64,000 nucleotides of DNA from DT-110 sp030148525 (lineage in GTDB: Bacteria > Bacteroidota > Bacteroidia > Chitinophagales > Saprospiraceae): the NCBI GenBank assembly GCA_965227445.1, contig OZ245751.1, positions 1,674,001-1,738,000 of the forward strand. Reading direction: 5' to 3'. Below the pieces are notes generated by a model. The model did no database searches. It had not been told where the DNA came from and was given only the letters and a program-made list of their open reading frames with translations. Shown in pieces: positions 1 to 7,299 of the stretch; positions within the stretch are counted from its first letter, which is position 1; the number at the start of each line of letters is the position of its first letter. The translations under genes were made by a program, and so were the position numbers.

Positions 1-340
1 TGCCGACGGGGACGTGGCCGAAAATCCGGTGGGAGGTCCCAATCAGGAGATCCGTCCGCTGGGGTACAATCCCTTCGAACAATACACCTTTGCTAATAAG
101 GACCTGCTGATGAATGCGGTGGAATATATGCTCGACGAAGGTGGGATCATCGAGGCCCGGGGTAAAGAGGTGCGCCTGCGCCTGCTCAATACGGCCAAAG
201 CAAAACGGGAGAAAACCACCTGGCAATTTGTAAATATCGCCTTACCGCTGGTCTTTCTGGGGCTGGTAGGAGCGGGGTATACCTACTGGCGCCGTCGTCG
301 GTACGGGCAACCAAGAAGAGAGAATCATGAAGCGGAGTAG
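1..340 (+). CDS. gldG: GldG, gliding-motility ABC transporter auxiliary protein, 3' end only
   Basis: The reading frame is open at the left window edge, so only about the last 113 codons are present. The visible part starts with a DGD..NPVG segment and ends with one hydrophobic helix (WQFVNIALPLVFLGLVGAGY) followed by a basic tail (WRRRRYG). This is the usual end of GldG, the large substrate-binding-like subunit that works with GldA and GldF in the inner membrane of gliding Bacteroidota. The next gene, a DUF4340 protein, overlaps it by 14 bases, an arrangement typical of gldF-gldG-DUF4340 operons. The identification rests on the C-terminal motif and the neighbour; the diagnostic N-terminal domain lies outside the window. 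Confidence 0.8.
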   Translation, partial: ADGDVAENPVGGPNQEIRPLGYNPFEQYTFANKDLLMNAVEYMLDEGGIIEARGKEVRLRLLNTAKAKREKTTWQFVNIALPLVFLGLVGAGYTYWRRRRYGQPRRENHEAE

Positions 341-1346
341 GATCTTATTATTGGCATTGTGTTTTATCGGAGGGATAGCTGCTGCGCTGACTCTGCGGAA
401 CCAGCAAACTACCGCAAAGGGCACCCTGGGCAACGATCGCCTGTTCAAGGTGGAGGATACCGACCGTATTGGCCGCATCTACCTGGTACATCGCGACGGG
501 GAAACGGTGGATCTGAAGCGGAAGGGGCGTAAGTGGGTGTATAATGATGGTTATCAGGCACGGCCCAACGCCATGGACAACCTGCTGCACGCCATTGGGA
601 CCATTCAAATGAAGTACAAACCAGCCGAGGCGGCCGTGGGAAATATGGTGCGTGATCTGGCAGCCCACGGGATTAAAGTAGAGATCTACGATAGACAGGG
701 GGAACGGATGAAGACCTACTACGTAGGCGGCGGAACCGCCGATGAACGCGGTACCCACGTGATCATGGACGGTGCCGAACAGCCCTACGTAGCCCACCTG
801 CCCGGCTGGGAAGGCAACCTGCGTTTCCGCTATAACCTGCGCGGGGACGACTGGCGCGATAAGTCCGTTTTTGCCGAAGAGCACGAAAAGGTAACCCGCA
901 TTTCGGTGGAATATCCCCGACAAAAGGATAAGAGCTTTGTGCTGGAAAAGAAGGGGAACAATCTGGAAGTCAAACCCTATTATCCAACCACTCCGGAAAC
1001 GAAAAGTCCACCGGCACCTGGTCGGGCCGAAGCCTACCTGTACGAATACGAATCCATGGTCGCCGAGGCCTTCGAAAATGATAATCCCCGTCAGGACAGC
1101 ATTCGGCAAACCCTGCCTTTCAGCATTATCCGGGTGGCCCGTACCGACGGCTCCACCAGGGAGGTGCGCCTGTGGCCCGTACGTCCCCTGGTGACCATGT
1201 GGGAGTCGGTCGGAGAAACGCCCCAACAACCGGTTGAGCGGTATTTTGCGGGTACGGATACGGGGGATTTTTTCCTGGTACAGCACCGGGTATTTCGCAG
1301 GATATTAATGCCTTATTCCAGTTTTTTTGCGGAAGCGAAGGAATAA
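327..1346 (+). CDS. DUF4340 domain protein, GldG partner
   Basis: A 339-residue protein with an N-terminal signal anchor (RILLLALCFIGGIAAALTL) and an extracytoplasmic remainder. The segment with FKVEDTDRIGRIYLVHRDGE, a W[V/Y]xNDGYQARPNAMDNLLHAI stretch and the later YYVGGGTADERGTHVIMDG block matches the DUF4340 pattern seen next to GldG-type ABC transporters. The start codon lies inside the end of gldG (14-base overlap), so the two are translationally coupled. The likely role is as an accessory to that ABC complex at the inner membrane; the molecular function of the family is not established. The gene end carries a TTTTTTTGCGGAAGC word (about 1322-1336), a variant of a motif that recurs in the window. 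Confidence 0.8.
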   Translation: MKRSRILLLALCFIGGIAAALTLRNQQTTAKGTLGNDRLFKVEDTDRIGRIYLVHRDGETVDLKRKGRKWVYNDGYQARPNAMDNLLHAIGTIQMKYKPAEAAVGNMVRDLAAHGIKVEIYDRQGERMKTYYVGGGTADERGTHVIMDGAEQPYVAHLPGWEGNLRFRYNLRGDDWRDKSVFAEEHEKVTRISVEYPRQKDKSFVLEKKGNNLEVKPYYPTTPETKSPPAPGRAEAYLYEYESMVAEAFENDNPRQDSIRQTLPFSIIRVARTDGSTREVRLWPVRPLVTMWESVGETPQQPVERYFAGTDTGDFFLVQHRVFRRILMPYSSFFAEAKE

Positions 1347-1440
1347 TAGAGTATAAGGTAGCCTCTAAGAACGATTATGTTCCCAATAGATGATTCTACG
1401 GGTGTGATAATCATTCTTTGAGTTCATGATTTTTTGGTCC

Positions 1441-1492
1441 AAGGCCCACGGTCCACGCCCCACGGCCCACGGTCCACGGCCTACGCCAGGGC
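1441..1492. repeat. Heptanucleotide word tract (TCCACGG type)
   Basis: Successive 7-base words such as CCCACGG, TCCACGC, CCCACGG, TCCACGG are laid head to tail here, about 100 bases after the end of the DUF4340 gene. Same repeat family as the tracts described elsewhere in this window. Confidence 0.75.
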
Positions 1493-1727
1493 TTCGGCAG
1501 GCATGCACGGTTCACTGATTTAACCTTTACCTACTATGCCCACCATCACCTTGTGGAAACGGGAATCTCAACCTTTGCTCTAACTAGTATTGGTTTTCAA
1601 TGCTTTATAGAGATATAGTTAAGAAGCGTTAGGGGGACCTATGTCCTGTCCATCGGCCCTATACCTACTACTAAATACAATCTGTGGTTGTGGAACTCAG
1701 TCGCTGCTAAACAAATGGGTCTCAACC

Positions 1728-1895
1728 TTAGAAGCTGTTTTAATTTGGTTTTTGAAAATTGTTAGAGCTCATTTTTGTGGCTAATTGAGGCGCCAAAACC
1801 GGAGTTTAGCAGCGCTAAATGAGGATTTTGGCAACGAAAAGAAGCCGCAAAAGGAGCCTAACAAAATCGAAAGATTAAATTCAAACAGCTTCTTA
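1728..1895. mobile_element. MITE-like palindromic element with TTA target duplication
   Basis: The element spans 1731-1892. It opens with GAAGCTGTTTTAATTT and closes with the inverted AAATTCAAACAGCTTC (one mismatch over 16). It is bounded on both sides by TTA (1728-1730 and 1893-1895). Inner arms also pair: GTTAGAGCTC with GGAGCCTAAC, and GCCAAAACC with GGATTTTGGC around TTTAGCAGCGCTAAA, so the whole 162 bp can fold into one long hairpin. It codes for nothing. A TNA-type duplication is typical of IS5-superfamily elements, so it may be a non-autonomous relative of such an IS; that assignment is an inference. The rest of the 1347-1920 gap shows no gene. Confidence 0.75.
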
Positions 1896-1920
1896 TATTA
1901 TTAATAAATCAAGCGTCTCC

Positions 1921-3162
1921 ATGAGTAAATATCAATGGCTGTGGCTGATCGCTTTCCTGTTGTTGGGAAGTAGTTTCCTGCCTGCTTCCGAATGGGGATT
2001 CTTCGGGCACCGGCGGATAAATAGGCTGGCAGTGTTTACCCTTCCTCCCGAGATGATTCCCTTCTATAAAAAGCACATCGAGTACATCACCGAGCACGCC
2101 GTGGATCCGGATAAGCGACGGTACGCTACGCGCCACGAAGCTGTTCGGCACTACATCGACATCGATCACTGGGGCGAATTCCCCTTTCCCAATGTGCCCC
2201 GGGAGTGGTCGGAGGCTATCATGACTTACGCCGAAATGCGGGTGATTAACGGTAATGGGGACACCCTGATCGCAGCTCATCCGGAGGTGATGGATTACAG
2301 TGGGCAGGTTGTCCGCTACGTCGGTAATGACCCTGAGCTGGCAGCCTGGTGGGCTCAGACTTCGCTGCCGGTGAATGAGTACTTGACTTGGTTTCGCAAA
2401 CACGTGATGCCGCAATACTACGAGGAAGACTGGGTGGCTACCCCCTCTGCCTTAAGTGAATTGATGGGCAGGGAAACCGACTGTCGGGAGGTGCGCTTTA
2501 TCGATCACTTTTCGGAATACGGCGTATTGCCCTACAATTTACTGCGCGTGCAGAATAACCTGACCGAAGCTTTTCGCAGTGGTAACGAAGCGGCTATTCT
2601 GCGACTTTCGGCCGAGCTTGGTCATTACATCGGTGATGCGCACGTACCCCTGCACACCACCGAAAACTATAATGGAGAATTAACTAACCAGCGCGGCATC
2701 CACGCCTTTTGGGAAAGCCGCATCCCCGAGCTCTTTGCCGACGAGGAGTTTGATCCCCTGGTCGGTCGCGCCGAATACATAGCCGAACCGGCCGACTGGT
2801 ACTGGGACATAGTACTAACGAGCCACCAACTGGTGGATAGTGTGCTGCGGGTCGAGAAGCAACTCAGTCGGGAGTTTCCGGTCGATCGCCAATACTGCTT
2901 CGAAGAGCGTCTGGGCCGCACCGTCCGTGTAGAATGCACGGAATATGCCCGCGCCTACCAACAGCGCATGCGCGGCATGGTCGAAGAGCGGTGGCGGGCC
3001 AGTATCCACGCCATCGGCAGCGCCTGGTACACCGCCTGGGTCGACGCCGGCCAGCCCGACCTGAGCCTGCTCGGCACCGGCCTCACCCCCTCCGAATCCG
3101 ACTACTTCCGCGAACTGGAGGAGGCTTACCGGGCGGGGGAGGCGCAGGGGAGGAAACATTGA
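1921..3162 (+). CDS. Secreted zinc-dependent phospholipase C / S1-P1 nuclease-like protein
   Basis: 413 residues with an N-terminal signal peptide (WLWLIAFLLLGSSFLPAS). Directly after it comes EWGFFGHRRINRLAV, in which the N-terminal tryptophan and the histidine are the usual first zinc ligands of the PLC/P1-nuclease fold. Further ligand-type motifs are HYIDIDHWG, GHYIGDAHVPLH and GIHAFWESRI, in the order expected for that fold. It should be a periplasmic or secreted phosphodiesterase; whether lipid or nucleic acid is the substrate cannot be read from sequence. The last codons (GRKH-stop) lie inside a 43-bp direct repeat that recurs 108 bp downstream, so the C-terminal tail appears to have been rewritten by repeat sequence. 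The start is the ATG that gives an intact signal peptide. Confidence 0.8.
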   Translation: MSKYQWLWLIAFLLLGSSFLPASEWGFFGHRRINRLAVFTLPPEMIPFYKKHIEYITEHAVDPDKRRYATRHEAVRHYIDIDHWGEFPFPNVPREWSEAIMTYAEMRVINGNGDTLIAAHPEVMDYSGQVVRYVGNDPELAAWWAQTSLPVNEYLTWFRKHVMPQYYEEDWVATPSALSELMGRETDCREVRFIDHFSEYGVLPYNLLRVQNNLTEAFRSGNEAAILRLSAELGHYIGDAHVPLHTTENYNGELTNQRGIHAFWESRIPELFADEEFDPLVGRAEYIAEPADWYWDIVLTSHQLVDSVLRVEKQLSREFPVDRQYCFEERLGRTVRVECTEYARAYQQRMRGMVEERWRASIHAIGSAWYTAWVDAGQPDLSLLGTGLTPSESDYFRELEEAYRAGEAQGRKH

Positions 3163-3347
3163 TCAGGTTTGAGGTGTGAGGTTTGGGGTTTGAGGTGGAT
3201 CGCTGATCCTTCCCCGGCCACCGAAGTATTACGCAGGTGTGCTGGATCGCGGCAACGATTTATCGCCAAAAACCGGAGCCCGACTTTGTATTGCAACGAG
3301 GACAAAACATTGATCAGGTTTGAGGTGTGAGGTTTGGGGTTTGAGGT
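3154..3347. repeat. 43-bp perfect direct repeat overlapping a stop codon
   Basis: Bases 3154-3196 and 3305-3347 are identical. Each copy begins AAACATTGATCAGG and continues in 7-bp words of the GTTTGAG / GTGTGAG / GTTTGGG type. The first copy contains the TGA stop (3160-3162) of the upstream gene. The spacer between the copies shows no gene. Confidence 0.9.
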
Positions 3348-3392
3348 TAGGTAAGAGGTTACCTCAAACCTCAAACCTCAAACCTCAAACCT
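3336..3392. repeat. Inverted heptamer tract (GTTTGAG against CTCAAAC)
   Basis: Plus-strand GGTTTGAGGT is followed after about 13 bases by ACCTCAAACC and several more CTCAAAC words ending near 3391. The two halves can pair as a hairpin. It sits between the phospholipase-like gene and the promoter box of the DUF368 gene, so it could act as a terminator-like fold or as upstream promoter DNA. Confidence 0.7.
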
Positions 3393-3398
3393 GTTACC

Positions 3399-3406
3399 TA
3401 TCTTTG
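3399..3406 (+). promoter_or_regulatory. Bacteroidota -7 box TATCTTTG for the DUF368 gene
   Basis: TATCTTTG matches TAnnTTTG, the -7 element of the Bacteroidota primary sigma factor. It ends only 5 bases before the ATG at 3412, which predicts a leaderless or near-leaderless transcript. The region where a -33 box would lie is made of CTCAAAC heptamers. Confidence 0.6.
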
Positions 3407-3411
3407 GGGCC

Positions 3412-4350
3412 ATGAAACAACTACGAGCACGTTTGTCCCTGCTGTTGAAGGGCATGGCCATGGGAATTGCGGAGGTTATTCCCGGCGTAAGTGGCGGAAC
3501 CATCGCCTTTATTACCGGCATTTACGAAGAACTGATCAATACGATCAAATCGGTGCTGGGGCCCGATTGGTTTGTGGCCTTACGGCAAAAAGGATTTCCC
3601 GCCTTTTGGCAAACCATCAACGGAACCTTTCTATTATTTCTGATGGCCGGCATGGCTTTGGGTGTGGTGGTCGGAGTGCTGGGGGTTTCACATTTGCTGG
3701 AAAACTACCCGGTTTTGCTCTGGTCGTTTTTCTTCGGGTTGATCATTGCTTCGGCCTGGTATATTGGCAAGCAAGTGCGCCGGTGGGGGATGGACCGGGT
3801 GCTGGGACTGGTGCTGGCAGCGGCGCTGGCCTACTGGATCACCATTGCCAGTCCGAGTCAGGGGAATAGTGCGTACTGGTTTGTCTTTGTGTCGGGGATG
3901 ATTGCGATTTCCGCCCTGATCCTGCCCGGTATTTCGGGAAGTTTCATTCTGCTGCTGCTGGGGATGTATACGCTGATCATTCCTTCGGTCAAGGCGGCCC
4001 TGACGGGGGGCGACACCCAGAGTCTGATCACCCTGGTCGTTTTTGCCGGCGGTTGCGTGGTGGGACTGGCGACCTTTTCGCGGGTGTTATCCTGGACGTT
4101 CAAGCGGTACCACGACCTGACCATGGCGGTGCTGACCGGATTCATGATCGGTTCCCTGAATAAGATCTGGCCGTGGCGGGAGGTGCTCTCGTACCGGACG
4201 GATTCGTCGGGACACGAGGTGCCTTTTCTGGAACGGTCGGTTTGGCCATCCAATTTCCCGGGAGATCCGATGGTGCTGCCGGCGATTGGTCTGATGATCG
4301 CGGGGATCCTGCTGGTCCTCGTATTGGATCGGTATGACGCCAAAAAATAA
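3412..4350 (+). CDS. DUF368 (PopT-type) undecaprenyl-phosphate translocase
   Basis: 312 residues, almost wholly hydrophobic, with about eight predicted membrane helices. The N-terminal GMAMGIAEVIPGVSGGTIAFI block and the mid-protein ALILPGISGSFILLLLGMY block are the paired inverted motifs of DUF368. Members of this family (PopT) are known to return undecaprenyl phosphate across the inner membrane for reuse in peptidoglycan and O-antigen synthesis. aroE follows after 5 bases, so the two are probably co-transcribed. A -7 box ends 5 bases upstream of the ATG. If the mRNA is not leaderless, the alternative start is Met15 at 3454, which would remove only the basic leader. Confidence 0.88.
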   Translation: MKQLRARLSLLLKGMAMGIAEVIPGVSGGTIAFITGIYEELINTIKSVLGPDWFVALRQKGFPAFWQTINGTFLLFLMAGMALGVVVGVLGVSHLLENYPVLLWSFFFGLIIASAWYIGKQVRRWGMDRVLGLVLAAALAYWITIASPSQGNSAYWFVFVSGMIAISALILPGISGSFILLLLGMYTLIIPSVKAALTGGDTQSLITLVVFAGGCVVGLATFSRVLSWTFKRYHDLTMAVLTGFMIGSLNKIWPWREVLSYRTDSSGHEVPFLERSVWPSNFPGDPMVLPAIGLMIAGILLVLVLDRYDAKK

Positions 4351-4355
4351 GAGGC

Positions 4356-5144
4356 ATGGGAACGGAGAAACTTTTTTTTAAGGAGGCATTGCGGTCGTAC
4401 GATCAATTGTACGGACTGATCGGCTACCCTTTATCTCATTCTTTTTCAAAGAAATACTTTACCGCCAAATTTGCGGCACTGGGTCTGGCGCAGACGCATG
4501 CCTACGATCTGTTCCCGCTGGAGCACATCGAGGAGCTGCCGCAACTGCAGGAATGGTACCCTAATCTGGTGGGGCTTAATGTGACCATTCCCTACAAGCA
4601 GGAAGTTCAACCATACCTGACCCAGCTTGATCCCGCTGCCGAAGCGGTAGGAGCGGTGAACACCATTCGTTTGCGGGGGCAGGAGTGGATGGGCTTTAAC
4701 ACGGACATTATCGGGTTCGACGAATCCGTTAAAACCATATTGGAGGGGCGGTCCCAACCAACCCGGGCGTTGGTCCTGGGCACGGGAGGTGCCGCCAAGG
4801 CTGTGGTGTACGTTTTGCGAAAGCGGGGAATGGAAGTACAGTTGGTTTCCCGTACGGCCGGACCTGACCGGATTACCTACGCTGAGCTGGCTCCCGACCG
4901 TATAGCCGATTACCCGCTGATCGTCAATACAACGCCGCTGGGGACGGCACCCAGGGTGGATACTTGTCCGGATCTACCCTACGAGGCCCTGGGTTCGGAT
5001 CATGCTTTACTCGATCTGGTGTACAACCCGGCCGAGACCGAATTTATGAAGCGGGGTGAGGCCAGGGGTGCCCGGGTGATGAATGGCTTGCAGATGCTGG
5101 AAGGGCAGGCGGAGGCGGCCTGGAAGATCTGGCAGGCTGGGTAG
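4356..5144 (+). CDS. aroE: Shikimate dehydrogenase
   Basis: 262 residues. It reduces 3-dehydroshikimate to shikimate with NADPH in aromatic amino acid and chorismate synthesis. The substrate site is clear: YGLIGYPLSHSFSKKYF near the N-terminus, NVTIPYK with the catalytic lysine, and GFNTD with the catalytic aspartate. A GTGGAAKAV nucleotide-binding loop starts the Rossmann domain, and NGLQMLEGQA closes the protein as usual. The ATG at 4356 gives about 18 residues before the first conserved strand, slightly longer than usual. The gene starts 5 bases after the DUF368 gene. Chorismate from this pathway also feeds MqnA, encoded near 53 kb. Confidence 0.95.
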   Translation: MGTEKLFFKEALRSYDQLYGLIGYPLSHSFSKKYFTAKFAALGLAQTHAYDLFPLEHIEELPQLQEWYPNLVGLNVTIPYKQEVQPYLTQLDPAAEAVGAVNTIRLRGQEWMGFNTDIIGFDESVKTILEGRSQPTRALVLGTGGAAKAVVYVLRKRGMEVQLVSRTAGPDRITYAELAPDRIADYPLIVNTTPLGTAPRVDTCPDLPYEALGSDHALLDLVYNPAETEFMKRGEARGARVMNGLQMLEGQAEAAWKIWQAG

Positions 5145-5145
5145 G

Positions 5146-5300
5146 GTGAAAGGTTGAGGCTAAGGTTGAGGTTGAGGTTCCCGCCTTCACTACGTTTCGG
5201 CGGGAAGGGAAGGTTGAGGCGAAAACATGGGACCACGGTCCACGGTTCAAGGTCCACGGTCCGAGGCCCAAGGTCAACGGTTGACGGCTAACGGTCATTC
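5146..5300. repeat. Mixed word tracts: AGGTTG words, a CCCGCC hairpin, then TCCACGG heptamers
   Basis: Immediately after the aroE stop come AAGGTTGAGG words, then CCCGCCTTCACTACGTTTCGGCGGG, which can fold as a short hairpin, then a run of 7-bp words (TCCACGG, TTCAAGG, TCCACGG, TCCGAGG, CCCAAGG, TCAACGG, TTGACGG, CTAACGG). No coding sequence is visible. Confidence 0.75.
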
Positions 5301-5449
5301 ACTGCGCGGGGATTTTAAATTTTTAATGTTTAATTTTTAATTACGGTTATGTTTTTCAGTCTTATATATAAACCTCCCCAATTCCCCGGCAGGCGAAGGA
5401 TGCCGCTACCCAGCATTAAGGAAGGTATGGTGATATTTCCAGGTTACCA

Positions 5450-5593
<144 letters not shown>

Positions 5594-5722
5594 CCTGATT
5601 CATGCTTTCGCAAAAAATGTCCGGAAGGTTAGGCAAAATTCACGGAGCTAATTACCTTCTGGTGCCTTTACCAAATATTACTAAATTAACATGGGTGGTT
5701 CAACCTAACACCATGCTAAGGA

Positions 5723-6982
5723 ATGACTATGGAAAAGCAAGGAAATCCCGTTTCTTCCACGAATAAAACGGATGCTGAAGTGCGCGAAGAATGGGGGATA
5801 TCGGCTGATACACGGGTGGATTTTACCGATACGGAAATTGCCTTTGCGGATCGCTCCGATAAGGAGCTAAAGAAAATGGCCTGGCTGTTCGGGCTGATGA
5901 ATAAGCACTGGCTGGTTGGGTTGGGCTCTAAAATTGGCATGGCGGCCGTAAAGCTGCGTCTGCCCTTCGTGGAAACGGCCGTAAAGAACACCATCTTCGA
6001 GCAATTTTGTGGCGGGACTACCCTGTTGAACGCCCAACCCACGATCGACCGTCTGTACAAAAGTAATGTACTGACTATTCTGGATTACGGGGCCGAGGGC
6101 AAGGAGACCGAGGAGGATTTTAACAAGACCATGAACGAGACCATCCGGGCGATCGAGTTTGCGGCTACCAATGAAAGTGCTCCGATGGTAAGCTGCAAAG
6201 TGACTGGCCTGGCGAGGTTTGAGTTGCTGGAAATGCTCTCCGCAGGCGTATCCATGACCGACGAATTACGCACCGAATACAAGGCGGTGCTCAAGCGACT
6301 CGACGCCATTTGTAATAATGCCTGCAAGACGGCCGACGTATCGGTACTTATCGATGCGGAAGAGACCTGGATACAACCGGCTATCGATCACATGGTAAAT
6401 TTGCTGATGCGTCGCTACAATAAAGAACGGGCCGTGGTGTACAATACCTTCCAAATGTACCGGAACGACCGTCTGCCCTTCCTGACGCAGTCCTTTGATG
6501 AGGCACGCAAACACAAATACATTCTGGGGGCCAAGCTGGTCCGCGGCGCCTATATGGAAAAGGAGCGTGACCGGGCTGAAGACAAGGGGTATCCGTCGCC
6601 GATCAATAAGACCAAGGAGGCCACCGATGATTGCTACAATACGGCCCTGCGCTTTTGCCTGGAGCACTACGAACAGATCGCCTGTATCAATGCCAGCCAC
6701 AATGCGGCGAGCTGCCAGTTGATGGCCGACCTCATCCGCCAGAAGAATATTCCCCGCGATCATCCGCACCTGATGTTCTGCCAACTGTACGGTATGAGTG
6801 ATAACCTCACCTACAACCTGGCCGCCCACGGGTATACGTCCGCCAAGTACGTGGTGTACGGAAGTGTGTGGGATGTTGTGCCCTACCTCATCCGCCGGGC
6901 GGCGGAGAACACCTCCGTGACCGGGGATATGGGCCGGGAATACGGGCTGGTGATGCAGGAGATGAAGCGGCGGGGGTTGTAG
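5723..6982 (+). CDS. Proline dehydrogenase (FAD-dependent)
   Basis: 419 residues, the length of the stand-alone proline dehydrogenases of Bacteroidota rather than the bifunctional PutA. It oxidises proline to pyrroline-5-carboxylate and passes electrons to quinone. Diagnostic pieces are the KLVRGAYMEKER segment with the lysine and arginine that contact FAD and substrate, the ACINASHNAAS strand, CQLYGMSDNLTYNLA, and the C-terminal KYVVYGSVWDVVPYLIRRAAEN motif binding the substrate carboxylate. A second in-frame ATG at 5729 is an equally plausible start. No P5C dehydrogenase gene is adjacent. The gene is monocistronic, flanked by repeat-filled or empty DNA. Confidence 0.92.
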   Translation: MTMEKQGNPVSSTNKTDAEVREEWGISADTRVDFTDTEIAFADRSDKELKKMAWLFGLMNKHWLVGLGSKIGMAAVKLRLPFVETAVKNTIFEQFCGGTTLLNAQPTIDRLYKSNVLTILDYGAEGKETEEDFNKTMNETIRAIEFAATNESAPMVSCKVTGLARFELLEMLSAGVSMTDELRTEYKAVLKRLDAICNNACKTADVSVLIDAEETWIQPAIDHMVNLLMRRYNKERAVVYNTFQMYRNDRLPFLTQSFDEARKHKYILGAKLVRGAYMEKERDRAEDKGYPSPINKTKEATDDCYNTALRFCLEHYEQIACINASHNAASCQLMADLIRQKNIPRDHPHLMFCQLYGMSDNLTYNLAAHGYTSAKYVVYGSVWDVVPYLIRRAAENTSVTGDMGREYGLVMQEMKRRGL

Positions 6983-7125
6983 GATACGATCCGGAGCCAT
7001 TTGATACCTTCTACAGGGTAATCTTGCCTGAATGGAGTCAAAGGACTGGTTTTAACACTTAAAGCAATTAACAATCCGTCAAATCGGTTAATTTTGTTTT
7101 GGGTGACTGTGCTAAGGACGGTCGG

Positions 7126-7156
7126 TTGTGCGTTGTACTACCGGGTGTTAATTTTG
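7126..7156 (+). promoter_or_regulatory. Possible promoter of the giant surface protein gene
   Basis: TTG at 7126-7128 and TAATTTTG at 7149-7156 are separated by 20 bases and fit the Bacteroidota -33/-7 pattern. A second TAATTTTG lies at 7089-7096. The gap 6983-7299 otherwise shows no gene. The leader to the start codon would be about 140 bases. Confidence 0.35.
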
Positions 7157-7299
7157 TTGTACCTCCCCAAGCGGGATTTCACAGAGTAAGCCGCACCCAT
7201 TCTACAGCGTCAAAACCAGGTTTTATCATCAGACTTATGGTGCCGAAATTGCTCCCGGCATAAGAGGTCTACTATCCGAAGGGTTGTGCTCCTTCGTGC

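Noticed and set aside
348..1286. 312-codon minus-strand open frame
   Set aside because: It is fully antisense to the DUF4340 gene and its protein has no recognisable domain or sensible composition; a high-GC shadow frame.
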